Assembly: GCA_001313365.1 (NCBI GenBank)
Contig: BBFS01000077.1
Span: forward strand, 1 to 22,774
DNA: 22,774 nucleotides
Reading direction: 5' to 3'
Source of the DNA: Paenarthrobacter nitroguajacolicus JCM 14115
GTDB taxonomy: Bacteria; Actinomycetota; Actinomycetes; Actinomycetales; Micrococcaceae
Under the pieces are notes generated by a model. The model was not told the DNA's origin and searched no databases. It was given only the letters and a program-made list of their open reading frames with translations. A program made the translations under genes and the position numbers. Positions 9,326 through 18,604 of the stretch are shown here, one piece after another. The stretch's first letter is position 1. Each line of letters opens with the position of its first letter.

Positions 9326-9340
9326 GGCGGTCTTGCCGCC
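9326..9340 (-). other. Five-pair hairpin in the pucR leader
   Basis: GGCGG (9326-9330), loop TCTTG, CCGCC (9336-9340). It lies between the operator-like palindrome and the pucR start codon, so it would be in the pucR 5' leader. No function can be assigned. Confidence 0.35.
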
Positions 9341-9354
9341 GCGTTCCGGGGCAC

Positions 9355-9370
9355 TTAGACATTCGTCTAA
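9355..9370. promoter_or_regulatory. Operator-like palindrome TTAGAC-N4-GTCTAA
   Basis: A perfect 6+4+6 inverted repeat, TTAGACATTCGTCTAA, is the only AT-leaning palindrome in the divergent pucR/speB gap. It lies 57 bases upstream of the pucR start and 117 bases upstream of the ureohydrolase start. A dimeric regulator is likely to bind here; PucR itself is the obvious candidate but this is inference. Confidence 0.55.
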
Positions 9371-9486
9371 ACGCCTCAACTATTTGTAGTCAATGTAGCG
9401 CTATCCGGAGTGATCCGCGTCACCAAGAATGGAATTACCTACTTCCCGCTCAACGGCGAGCACCCCCTCAACCCAAGGATCCGTCA

Positions 9487-10509
9487 ATGACAACGCACAA
9501 GCCCATCGGCCCTGTCGACGCCACCAAAGTCCCCCGGTATGCAGGCCTCGGTACTTTCGCCCGTCTCCCCCAAATCGACCGCGTCCCGGACTACGACATT
9601 GCGATCGTCGGCGTCCCGTTCGACGGCGGAACCTCCTTCCGGCCCGGCGCCCGCTTCGGCCCCCGCCGCAGTCCGCGAAGCCTCCCGCCTCCTCCGCCCG
9701 GGGGGGTACCACCCGGAGCTCGACGTTGAACCGGTGTACGAAGCCCAGGTAGTGGACGCCGGCGACATCGCCTGCACCCCCCCCTACGACATCACCCGGG
9801 CCGTCCGTGAAATCGAGGAGCAGGCCTTGCCCCCCCTGATCAGCGAGGACAAGCGGCTCATTTCCATCGGCGGCGACCACACCATCGCCCTGCCCATGCT
9901 GCGGGCCCTGAACAAGGTCCATGGTCCGGTAGCCCTGCTGCATTTCGACGCCCACCTGGATACTTGGGACACCTATTTCGACCAGCCGATCACGCACGGC
10001 ACCATCTTCCGGCGGGCGTCGAAGAAGGCCTTCTTGTGGAGGACAAGTCCATGCACGTGGGTATCCGCGGGCCGGTCTACGACCGCAACGACTTCCTCCA
10101 CGACCACGAATTCGGGTTCCAGATCATCCGGTGCTCGGACCTGGACGTCATCGGCGTCCCCCCCGCAGCTATCCAGCGCGTCAAGGACAGGCTCGGCGAT
10201 ACCCCCCCGGTCTATGTCTCCATCGACATAGATGTCCTTGACCCGGCCTTCGCACCCGGCACCGGCACCCCCTGAGATGGGCGGGCTCCACTCCCGCGAA
10301 CTCCTGGCCCTGCTCCGCGGCTGAACGGCATCAACATCGTGGGCGCCGACGTCGTGGAAGTCGCCCCCCCGGCGTATGACCACGCGGACATCACCACCGT
10401 CGCCGCCGCCACGCTGGTCTTCGACCTTCTCGGGCTGATGGTGAACCGCAGCAAAGCAAACAGCACAGTTGGCCGTGAATTGGCTTCGGCATCCCGGGCT
10501 ACGTCATGA
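9487..10509 (+). CDS. speB: Agmatinase-like ureohydrolase
   Basis: Arginase/agmatinase family metalloenzyme that removes urea from a guanidino compound. Starts at ATG 9487 (AAGGATC upstream): MTTHKPIGPVDATKVPRYAG. Motifs are VGVPFDGGTSFRPGARFGP, GGDHTIALPMLRAL, HFDAHLDTWDTYF with THGTIFRRA, and SIDIDVLDPAFAPGTGTP followed by GGLHSREL. The metal ligands are the His of GGDH, the Asp/His/Asp of DAHLD, and the two Asp of DIDVLD. Frame shifts at G/C runs near 9662, 9705, 10020 and 10272, and a lost C near 10320, break the gene; apparent extra residues reflect in-frame three-base gains. The length corrects to about 335 residues. Stop TGA 10509 overlaps the permease start (ATGA). Agmatine is the default substrate, but 4-guanidinobutyrate or another guanidino compound is possible, since family members share these motifs. 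The symbol is by homology. Confidence 0.85.
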
Positions 10510-11961
10510 GTGCGCCGGCAACTGAGGTACCCCCCCGGCTGGAGGACAAGACCATCCAGCCATCCCGGCCGATGAGCGCCACGGCAAGGCCCGGGACCTC
10601 TTCACCATCTGGTTCGGCTCGAACATCATGATCATGACCATCGTGACCGGCGGGCTCGCCACCACGGTGTTCGGCCTGGGCTTCGTGCCGGCGATCGGGG
10701 CCATCATCATCGGCAACGTGGTGGGCGGCATCTTCATGGCGCTGCACTCCGCGCAGGGCCCGCAATTGGGTGTGGCCCAGATGATCCAGACCCGTGGCCA
10801 GTTCGGTTCTTTCGGGGGCTTTGTTGATCGTGGTCATCGTGGTGGTCATGTACGTGGGGTTCTTCGCGGCCAACCTGGTGTTCGGCGGCGAGGCAATGGC
10901 AGCGGTGAGTCCGGGCATCAGCGTTGACGCCGGCATTATTATCATCGGCGTGGTCAGCGTTATCGCCACGATCTTCGGCTACCGGCTCATCCACGCCTAT
11001 GCACGCGTCCTCAGCGTCGCCGCCGGGCTGGCACTGCTGCTGGCTTTCGGGTGGATTTTGATGGTCCACGGACTGCCGGCCAGCTTCCTCGAGACGGGTA
11101 ACTTCAACTGGGTGGGCTTCATGGGCACCATCTCCGTCTCCGCATTGTGGCAGCTGGCCTACGCACCGTACGTCTCCGACTATTCGCGCTACATGCCGCA
11201 AGGAACAGGATCCGCTCCGGCATTCTGGGCATCCTACTCGGGCTGTGTCTTGGGAACGCTCTTCCCCATGATCCTGGGCGCCTTGGTAGGCACGCTGGCC
11301 GTTTCCATGAGCACCGGGGGGGACGTCGAAATCGTGGGCAGCCTTGGCGCATTGCTTCAGCCCTGGACCCTGATCATCGTGGGCATCTTCTGCCTGGGCG
11401 TCGCGGCGTCGAACGCATGAACCTTTACTGCGGCGTCCTGTGCACCCTCACTATCGGGCAAACGTTCAAGCCAAGCTGGTTGCCTCGCGCCAAGACCCGC
11501 AGCATCGCGGCAATCATCCTCTTCGTCGTCGCCGTCTCCATCGCCCTGTTTGCCCGTGACAACTTCATCCTCTTCTACACCAACTTCCTGTCCTTCCTGA
11601 TGTACGTCCTGGTTCCGTGGACGGCCATCAACCTGGTGGACTACTACCTCCTGCGGCACGGCGAGTACCGGGTTGAAGACTTCTTCAAGCGCGACGGCGG
11701 CGTGTACGGGCGGTTCAATTGGGTCGCCATCGGCTCCTACCTGGCAGGTGCCTGATCCAGGTTCCCTTCTCGCAACCGCCATCTACACGGGCCCACTGGC
11801 TGCGGCGATGGGTGGCGTGGACATTTCCTGGATCGTCGGCCTGGTCGTCGTCGCTCCCCTGTATTACTTCGCGGCCCGGTTGTTCGACAAAAAGACGGAA
11901 GCCGCCCCCCTTTCCCGCAACTGCACTCACCCCCAGACCTCATCTGACCTGCCTCATCTGA
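10506..11961 (+). CDS. NCS1-family permease (purine/cytosine permease type)
   Basis: Multi-spanning inner-membrane importer of the nucleobase-cation-symport-1 family. ATG 10506 overlaps the ureohydrolase stop. After a short cytosolic N-terminus the first segments read FTIWFGSNIMIMTIVTGGLA and GLGFVPAIGAIIIGNVVGG, then HSAQGPQLGVAQMIQTRGQF, a strong NCS1 signature. About ten further hydrophobic segments follow, with QLAYAPYVSDYSRYMP and the tail WTAINLVDYYLLRHGEY and RFNWVAIGSYLAG. Family members move purines, pyrimidines, hydantoins and related ureides. Breaks are seen near 10560, 10815, 11405, 11752 and 11907. The end is TGA 11961, 12 bases before the dehydrogenase. Its place behind the ureohydrolase suggests it imports that enzyme's substrate, which would be unusual for NCS1. 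Confidence 0.88.
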
Positions 11962-11973
11962 AAGAGAATCATC

Positions 11974-13481
11974 ATGACTACCACCCAGACCGAACAGTTC
12001 ACTGTCCGACGCTCCTCCGCCGACCACTCCGACAACCTGCCTCTGCCACCCGCAGGACACTTCATCAACGGCTCCTTCGTCCCCGGCTCCTCAGGCCAGA
12101 CCATCGACGTCGTGGATCCCACCACGGAGCCGTCATCGCCTCGGTGCAGGCCGGCACGGCCGATGATGTCGACGTCGCTGTTGCCGCCGCCGTCGTGGCC
12201 CAAAAGACCTGGGGTGCCACGACCCCCCCGAAGGAACGCGCGGATGTCCTGAACCTCATTGCGAACATCATCGAGGAGAACCGGCAATCGTTCCAGGCAA
12301 TCGAGTCTGCCAACACCGGCAAGCCACAGGCAGTGTCGGACGACGATGTCTCCAGCACCATCGATACCTTCCGGTTCATGGCCGGCGCTCCCGTACCTGA
12401 CTTCCATGGCGGGAGGCGACTACGCCACGGACCACACGTCCGTGATCCTCCGCGAACCCGTCGGCGTGGTGGGCGTCATTACTCCCTGGAACTACCCACT
12501 ACTGATGGCCGCCTGGAAGATCGCGCCCATCCTCGCTGCCGGCAACAGCATCGTCATCAAGCCCTCCGAACAGACTCCGTTGTCCACGCTGAAGCTGGTG
12601 GAAGTGCTGGCCGGACGCATTCCTGACGGGATCCTCAACGTGGTGACAGGACGCGGCCGGACTGTAGCCAGCGACTGTCCGAACACCCTGACATTGCCTT
12701 GGTCGCCCTCACCGGCAGCGTCGTCAGTGGCCAGGCGGTGGCCGAAACCGCCGCGAAGTCCGTCAAGCGCGTCCACTTGGAACTCGGCGGCAAGGCTCCC
12801 GTTGTTGTCTTCCCCCCGACGCCGACCTCCGCGCCGCCGCTGCGGCGTACGCAACGCCGGCTTCTGGAACGCCGGCCAGGACTGCGGCGCCGCCTGCCGC
12901 GTGCTGGTGCACGAGTCCGTGGCCGAAGAGTTCACCGAACACTTGGTACGCGAGGTCAGCACCCTGGTGGTCGGCGCACCCGAGGCCGGCGACGACGTCG
13001 AAATCGGCCCCCCCATGATCTCCCTCCCGCACTTCGAGCGGGTCAAGGAATCGCTGGCCGAAGCCCGAGAGGCAGGCCTCACCGTGGCTGTTGGAGGATC
13101 CGCCATGGAAGGTCCCGGCTACTTCATCGAGCCCACGGTCATCAGCAACGTTCCCGCGGGCGCACACATCGCCACGCATGAGATCTTCGGCCCAGTGGTC
13201 ACAGTGGAAACTTTCGGCACCACTGAGGAAGCTGTGACCCGCGCGAACGAGAGCCCCCCCTATGGTTTGTCAGCTTCAGTGTGGACGCGCGATTCCAGCC
13301 TCTCCCTCCGCATTCCCAAGCAGCTGGATTTCGGCACCGTGTGGTCAATGCCCACCTGGTCCTGGCGTGCGAGGTACCGTGGGGCGGATTCAAAGGTTCC
13401 GGTTACGGCCGCGACCTCTCGCTCTATGCCCTGGATGATTACTCGCGCACCAAGCACGTCATGATCAACCACGGCGCGTGA
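11974..13481 (+). CDS. Aldehyde dehydrogenase, aminobutyraldehyde type
   Basis: NAD(P)-dependent oxidation of an aldehyde to the acid; here most likely 4-aminobutyraldehyde to GABA. ATG 11974 gives MTTTQTEQFTVRRSSADHSD behind GAAAGAGA. Visible features are GHFINGSFV, ITPWNYPLLMAAWKIAPILA, AAGNSIVIKPSEQTPLS, the catalytic glutamate segment HLELGGKAPVVVF, the catalytic cysteine segment NAGQDCGAACRVLVHE, EIFGPVVTVETF, and WGGFKGSGYGRDL. The cysteine context GQDCxAACR is the one I associate with PatD-type aminobutyraldehyde dehydrogenases. Corrected length is about 500 residues. The frame breaks near 12127, 12228, 12390, 12670, 12815 and 13345. Placement between permease and flavoprotein fits a polyamine or guanidino catabolic route. 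Confidence 0.88.
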
Positions 13482-13510
13482 GCGTTCAGACAAGCAACGG
13501 AGCTTTCACC

Positions 13511-14811
13511 ATGACCACTAATGTTTCCCGACCGGCCTCCTTGCCAGGTGCCGCTACCCCGTCGGCCCCTTTTGCCACGGACGCCACCTGGACCAACTGG
13601 GGGTGGGAACCAAAGCGCGACGCCCGCCTTTACCGTTCGGCCCAGAAATGAACAAGAAGCGCTCGACGCCGTCCGTTTCGCCATTCGCGAAGGCCTGCCT
13701 GTGCGGGCGGTCGGTTCAGGACACTCGTCGTCGCCTTTGGTTCAGACCGGCGGCGTGCTGATGGACATGGCTGGCCTTTCTGCCATCACCGGAACTGACC
13801 AGTTGGGGCGCCGTGCCCGGGCCTTGGCCGGCACAACCATCAACGCTTTCGGGGACGCCTTGTGGGAGAAAGGACTGGCGCTCAGCAATCAGGGCGACAT
13901 CGACAAGCAGCAGATCGCAGGCGCACTGGCCACCAGCACCCATGGATCCGGCAAGGACCTGGGCAGCTTCTCCTCGAAGTTGCGCTGGGTGAAGCTGATC
14001 AACGGCTACGGCGAAATCGTGGAGATCGGTGAGGGCCAACTGCGCGAACTTCGCGCCGCACAGACGGCCTTGGGTACCTTGGGGGGATCTTCCTGGAAGT
14101 GGAGCTGGAGGTTGAGGACAGCTACTACCTTCAGGAACAGATCACCTATCCCACGTGGCTGAGACCACGTCCACATGGCAGGCCGACATCGATGACAACC
14201 GGCACTATTCTTTCCTGTGGTGCCCGGAGGACGACTCTTGTGAACTGTTGGACCTCCCCGGTTCACCCGATCACAGCATGGGTGGCCGCAGCTACACCAA
14301 GCGGTACAACGTAGCTTCCGTCCAGGACGAAAGCCAGCTCTCCGCCGTCGAAGGTGCCCGGCTGGACCGTTCCTACCGGATCTACCCCCGGCGGCTTCAC
14401 CACTCAGTTCCATGAACTCGAGTACTTTGTCCGCAGCGAGGACGGTTTGGTGGCCGTCGAAGCCATCCAGGACCTGATCCGCAGCAAGTATCCCGAGCAG
14501 AAGTACCCCGTGGAGGTCCGCTGGGTAAAGTCCGATGACGCGTACATGTCCCAGTTCCAAGGCCGCGACAGCACTGTCATCACCCTGACCACCGAGCCCG
14601 GGACAGATTACTGGCAGTTCTTCCGTGACGCCGATGCCGTGCTCCAGGAATTCGAGCCGCGAGCGCACTGGGGGGGAAGATCCACTTCATGACCCGGAGC
14701 CGGCTGGAACGCCTCTACCCGGAGCTGGACACGTTCATCCAGGTCCGCCGCGAGTTCGATCCCCCCCGCGGGATGTTCCTCAACGACCACACGAGGTCCC
14801 TGCTCGCCTAA
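13511..14811 (+). CDS. FAD-dependent oxidase, aldonolactone oxidase (ALO/GULO) family
   Basis: Flavoprotein of the vanillyl-alcohol oxidase fold. ATG 13511, 29 bases after the dehydrogenase. The FAD-domain segment VRPRNEQEALDAVRFAIREG leads to VRAVGSGHSSSPLV, where His71 is in the position that binds FAD covalently in this family. DIDKQQIAGALATSTHGSGK follows, then ELRAAQTALGTLGIFLEVEL, YYLQEQITYP, GFTTQFHELEYFV, and the hallmark HWGK motif (AHWGKIHF) near the C-terminus, ending FDPRGMFLNDHTRSLLA. About 430 residues. Indels near 13603, 14085, 14158, 14388 and 14678 disturb the frame. Homologues oxidise aldonolactones or alditols; association with a ureohydrolase and an aldehyde dehydrogenase suggests another alcohol or amine substrate, which is only inference. 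Confidence 0.83.
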
Positions 14812-14837
14812 CAAGTACTGCTTTGTCCGGGGGCACC

Positions 14838-14994
14838 GGGATGTGAGAGACCCAACCCTCGCTCACATCCCAAGCTTCCGCCCATCGCTCGCTCACATCC
14901 CGCGCCTCCCGCCCATCGCTCGCGCACATCCCGAGCCTCCAATCATCGCTCGCTCACATCCCGAGCCATTCAAATCAACGCTCGCGCACATCCC
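14838..14994. repeat. Hairpin plus five ~31-bp direct repeats
   Basis: GGGATGTGAG (14838-14847) pairs perfectly with CTCACATCCC (14862-14871) over a 14-base loop. The 3' arm is the first of five copies of core CTCACATCCC or CGCACATCCC at 14862, 14892, 14923, 14953 and 14985, spaced 30-32 bases. Most are preceded by CGCTCG and followed by GAGCC-type sequence. All five can pair with the single 5' arm, two of them with one G-T or mismatch. The tract lies 26 bases after the oxidase stop and 80 before mscL. It might end the upstream transcript, though there is no U-tract. Not a CRISPR: the intervals are themselves repeated. Confidence 0.85.
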
Positions 14995-15074
14995 TGTGAC
15001 AACCCCCCTGAAACCCCGGAGTGTAGTTTGATCTCTGCTGAGCCAGACACCCGCACCCAATCGGAGGACCATCC

Positions 15075-15540
15075 ATGCTCAAGGGTTTCAAGGACTTCAT
15101 ACTTCGCGGCAACGTGATCGAGTTGGCCATTGCCGTCGTCATTGGCAGTGCGTTCACCGCCCTCGTTGCTGCCTTCACCACCAACATCATCAACCCCGTG
15201 ATCGCCGCCGCCGGTGGCATGAACGCTGACGGACTCGGCTTCAAGATCTGGGAAAACAACCCCCGCCACGTTCATCAACATCGGCGCTGTACTGACCGCG
15301 CTCGTGACCTTCGTGATCACTGCCGCCGTGGTCTATTTCATTTTCGTAGCGCCCATGAACAAGATCAATTCCCTGGTCAAGAACCGCCTCTCCACCGAGG
15401 AACCCGAGGAAGAGCCGCTCCCGGCCGATACCGCCCTGCTGGCCGAAATCCGCGATCTCCTCAAGGACGCGGCCGCCGCCCGCAACGCCGGCAACACTTC
15501 CGAGCTGGACGCGGACTTCGATTCCGACCGCACGCGCTAG
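15075..15540 (+). CDS. mscL: Large-conductance mechanosensitive channel
   Basis: Pentameric inner-membrane channel that opens under membrane tension to release osmolytes during hypo-osmotic shock. ATG 15075 follows GGAGGA seven bases upstream. The N-terminus [20 protein letters not shown] and the first helix [20 protein letters not shown] are the family signature. A short periplasmic loop ([20 protein letters not shown]) is followed by the second helix [29 protein letters not shown], and an acidic C-terminal coil ending FDSDRTR. About 154 residues after correcting one extra C in the run at 15258-15264, where the frame changes. Monocistronic: repeats upstream, terminator downstream. Confidence 0.95.
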
Positions 15541-15606
15541 GGCCGACCGCACCCGTTAGGACCGACCGCTCGTCGCGAGCGCTGCGTCCCAGTTGCTTGG
15601 CCTGAG

Positions 15607-15640
15607 CCGGCGTTCTCTCCGCGGGAACGCCGGGCTCTTT
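15607..15640 (+). terminator. Intrinsic terminator after mscL
   Basis: CCGGCGTTC (15607-15615) and GAACGCCGG (15625-15633) form a perfect nine-pair stem with a nine-base loop, followed by GCTCTTT. It lies 67 bases after the mscL stop codon. The T tract is short, as is common in high-GC actinobacteria. Confidence 0.75.
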
Positions 15641-15718
15641 CACGTTCACCGGCACGTCCCCCCCGGAACGTGACGCAAAGGCAACGGACTCGAAACAGTG
15701 GCAGGGCAGCATGAAACC

Positions 15719-16610
15719 ATGAAGCCCAAACCGAGCACTCCCGTCACCGCGGATCTTCTCTGTGATGTCTGCGGCCAGTTGCCCGAAGCCCCCAAGGCCC
15801 GGCTTACGCTCGCGAACATCGCGGTGATGCTTCCCATTGAATTGCTGGTTCATGCGGCAGTGGTCGAAACCCATCTGCCGTACGTGGCCAAGGTCCTGCT
15901 GCTGGCCGTCACCGCCACGGTGCTGGTCATTTGGGTGGCCGAACCGTCAGCCGCCAAGGTTCTGCGACGCTGGTTGCATGCTCCGGCTCTCCGCCAGCGG
16001 CACAAACTGCACCTCGCTCCTGCCCTCTGGCGTGCGCGAACAGTGCTGCTGGACCAATCAGGGTCCTTGCAGAAGCTGACCCAGTCCCTCGCTAAGTTGG
16101 ACGCCAACATCCTTAGCCTCCACGTACACCCGATGACCGTAACCAGTTCCGCCGCCACCGGCCACAGTGAGCGCGTGATGGATGAGTTCGTTCTCTCCAC
16201 GCCCGGCGACGTCACCGAGCCGGAACTGCTGAAAGCACTGCACGACGGCGGTGGGCATGAGTCCCACGTTTGGCCCACCACTGCTTTGGCCATGGCCGAC
16301 GGCCAAACCAAGGCCCTGAGCCTCGCCACCCGCATCGCAGCGAACCCCCAAGGAACTTCCGCATGCGGTAGCCGAACTCCTGTCCGCAAAAGTAGTTCCG
16401 ATGAATCCTGATCGCCACGGACCCGAGGCGACTGCCGTCGTCGGGCCTTCACCTGACATCCTCAAAATCCCGACGGCGTGGCACGGGCCGCTGGTCTTTT
16501 CCCGACCCGGCGAGCCATTTTCGCCCGCAGAATCGGCGCGCGCGCATAGGTTGGCCGAGCTCGCGGAAATCCTGGCGCACAGTCCCGCACACCAGCCATC
16601 CACCAACTGA
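15719..16610 (+). CDS. Membrane protein with C-terminal ACT-like domain
   Basis: About 296 residues, function unknown. Residues 1-30 are hydrophilic and hold a CxxC pair (Cys15, Cys18 in LLCDVCGQ). Two hydrophobic segments follow, about 31-49 (LANIAVMLPIELLVHAAVV) and 56-73 (VAKVLLLAVTATVLVIWV), then a basic stretch. From residue 108 LLDQSGSLQKLTQSLAKLDA and NILSLHVHPMT resemble an ACT ligand-binding domain (beta-alpha-beta start D-x-SGSL), followed by EFVLSTPGDVTEPELLKALH. The rest (AVAELLSAKVVPMNPDRHGP to AHQPSTN) is in another frame because of an extra C near 16350. I use ATG 15719; GTG 15698 in frame is an alternative. ACT domains usually bind amino acids, so an amino-acid-sensing membrane protein is possible but unproven. 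Confidence 0.7.
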
Positions 16611-16743
16611 GGGCGGCCGGCAACTTCAGTTCAGCACGCGGTGCCTCAAGAAGATGGCGTCATTGCCAAGGTGCGCCCGGGGTCCGCGATGGAGCCATCC
16701 AAAGACATGACGGCCGAATAGATGAGCTTGGCCAGGGGGGGTT

Positions 16744-17097
16744 TCAGTCCTCGTCGATCTTTTCGAGCAGCTTCCCCCCCAAAGCATCACGAATGTCGTC
16801 GTAGTCGTACTGTCCGGCCCTGCTCTCGGCGGAGATCACACCGCAGCGGTGGATCTTCTTGAAGTCACCGATGGGGAATTTGTAGTGGCCCTTTTGGTCG
16901 TCCGGGTGATCGTCGTCCACTCCGAGGAACCACTTGGAGTACTCCGAGTGCCCATGTTTGTCCAAAAATGCACTCTCATCCTTGGCGCTGGGGGGGGCGT
17001 GCTCGCTCCAGTCATCGCGGGTATCCTTGACCACCTTGCCGTCGCGGATCAGATGCTTCGCGTGGTCAAGAGCCTTCTTGTTGAGTTTCACGGTCAT
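16744..17097 (-). CDS. Small conserved actinobacterial protein (DUF6582-like)
   Basis: 117 residues, cytosolic, highly charged, no signal peptide. ATG 17097 is chosen because GAGG lies seven bases upstream; an upstream in-frame start near 17130 has none. The sequence runs MTVKLNKKALDHAKHLIRDG, then DTRDDWSEHAP, YSKWFLGVDDDHPDDQKGHY, FPIGDFKKIHRCGVISAESR and YDYDDIRDAL. I recall this pattern from an uncharacterised actinobacterial family (DUF6582), from memory only. Two seven- or six-base G/C runs (near 16777 and 16990) may have added three bases each in frame, giving apparent extra residues at HAPPSAK. It converges with the ACT-domain gene across 133 bases in which I see no clear terminator. 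Confidence 0.75.
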   Translation of the reverse strand: MTVKLNKKALDHAKHLIRDGKVVKDTRDDWSEHAPPSAKDESAFLDKHGHSEYSKWFLGVDDDHPDDQKGHYKFPIGDFKKIHRCGVISAESRAGQYDYDDIRDALGGKLLEKIDED

Positions 17098-17222
17098 GGC
17101 GCAACCTCGTTGAATGTGGCGGTTCGGCATGGGCAGGGTAGCTCGTACGGTTCAGCATAGGACCCCACCTGATTGTCCGAAAGGTCTTTGAAGCCAGCAA
17201 GTATCCGTCCGAGTCGTCAGTC

Positions 17223-18604
17223 TTAGAGCGCTTTGACGGCCCCCCCAGAACTTTGGTCAGCGAGTCCTTCGCATCGCCGAACAACAGGGTGGTCTGCGGT
17301 TCGTACAACAGTTCATTCTCAATCCCCCCCGCAAACCCTGGACGCATGGAGCGTTTGAGGAACACCACTTGCCGGGCGTCGGCGACCTCCAGGATAGGCA
17401 TTCCGTAGATGGGCGATCCCGAGGTGGTCTTTGCTGCGGGATTCACAACATCGTTGGCGCCCACCACCAAGGCCACATCGGTGGTCTTGAACTCGGAGTT
17501 GATCTCACTCATTTCCTTCAGCGACTCGTACGGGACGTTGGCCTCTGCGAGCAATACATTCATATGGCCAGGCATGCGCCCAGCCACAGGATGGATGGCG
17601 AAGTCCACTTCAATACCGCGTGCTTCCAAGGCAAGGGCAAGCTCTGCGGCGGTGTGCTGGCCTTGGGCGACTGCAAGGCCATATCCCGGAACGATGATCA
17701 CCCGCTGCGCATACCCGAGAAGTACTGCCACGTCCTCCGCACTGGAGGAACGCACCGGCCGCTCACTGACGGCAGTGGATCCGGCCGTGGAGCCACCCTT
17801 GAAGGCCCCCCCGAACATGATGCCAGCAACGCTGCGTCCCATGGCGGCAGCCATGGCACGGGTGAGGATGGTGCCGGACGCTCCCACCAACGTGCCGGCG
17901 ACAACAAGGAGGACATTGCCCAGTACCAATCCAGAAGCCGCGACGGCCAGCCCTGTGAAAGCGTTCAGGAGCGAAATGACAATCGGCACATCGGCGCCAC
18001 CCACCGGGAGAACCAACAGGACTCCGGCAACCAATCCCAACAACAGCAGCAGCAGCGCCAACACCAACGAGCCATTCAGGATCACCACGACGCCGGCTCC
18101 CACGGCGGCCAGCAGCACTACTGCCATCAGTGCGGGCAAGCCAGGGAAGGTCACGGGCCGGGTGGTCATGAGCCCCTGAAGTTTGGCGAAGGTGACACCG
18201 GAGCCGGCGAACGACACCGCACCCACCAGCAGCGTGAAGACAATTGCCAACCGAACCCACGGATCGTCCGCGTGGGAGAGTTCCAGCAGAGCGACCAGCG
18301 CCGCAGCGCCACCACCCACACCGTTGAAGAGTGCGACGAGCTGCGGCATCTGAGTCATTTGCACGCGACGGGCCACAGGCGCAGCAACACCCGAGCCCAC
18401 AGCTATGGCTCCAAGAATCCAGGGAATGTTGTCCAGCTTCACCGATACAAACACCGTCACCACAGCCAGCAGGGCGCCTAATGCTCCGATCAGGTTGCCG
18501 CGCCGTGCAGTCTTTGGCGAATTCAATCCCTTCAGGGCGAGGATGAAACAGGCCGCGGCGGCCAGGTACAGGAGTGCCGTCCACGTGGGATTGAGCAACG
18601 TCAT
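17223..18604 (-). CDS. pntB: NAD(P) transhydrogenase subunit beta
   Basis: Proton-translocating transhydrogenase beta subunit: several membrane helices plus the NADP-binding domain III. ATG 18604 overlaps the preceding gene by four bases (ATGA). The N-terminal half carries many helices (LLYLAAAACFILALKGL, LVALFNGVGGGAAALVALLE, AVVLLAAVGAGVVVILNG). Domain III follows: VIIVPGYGLAVAQGQH, VDFAIHPVAGRMPGHMNVLL, ALVVGANDVVNPAA and GMPILEVADARQVVFLKRSM, ending GGIENELLY, TLLFGDAKDSLTKVL. Seven C at 17240-17246, where five are expected, hide the true end GAVKAL with TAA at 17223; otherwise the frame runs on through the next gene. Corrected length is about 459 residues, normal for the family. Confidence 0.94.

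Noticed and set aside
14850..14994. CRISPR-like spacing of about 31 bp
   Set aside because: The intervals between cores are similar to each other rather than unique spacers, and no cas gene is present; a tandem repeat explains it better.
16611..16743. Possible terminator between the convergent ACT-domain and DUF6582-like genes
   Set aside because: No stem of useful length with a T tract was found on either strand.
17369..18481. 370-residue plus-strand frame opposite pntB
   Set aside because: Gln/His/Gly-rich shadow of pntB membrane segments, with no credible family or start site.
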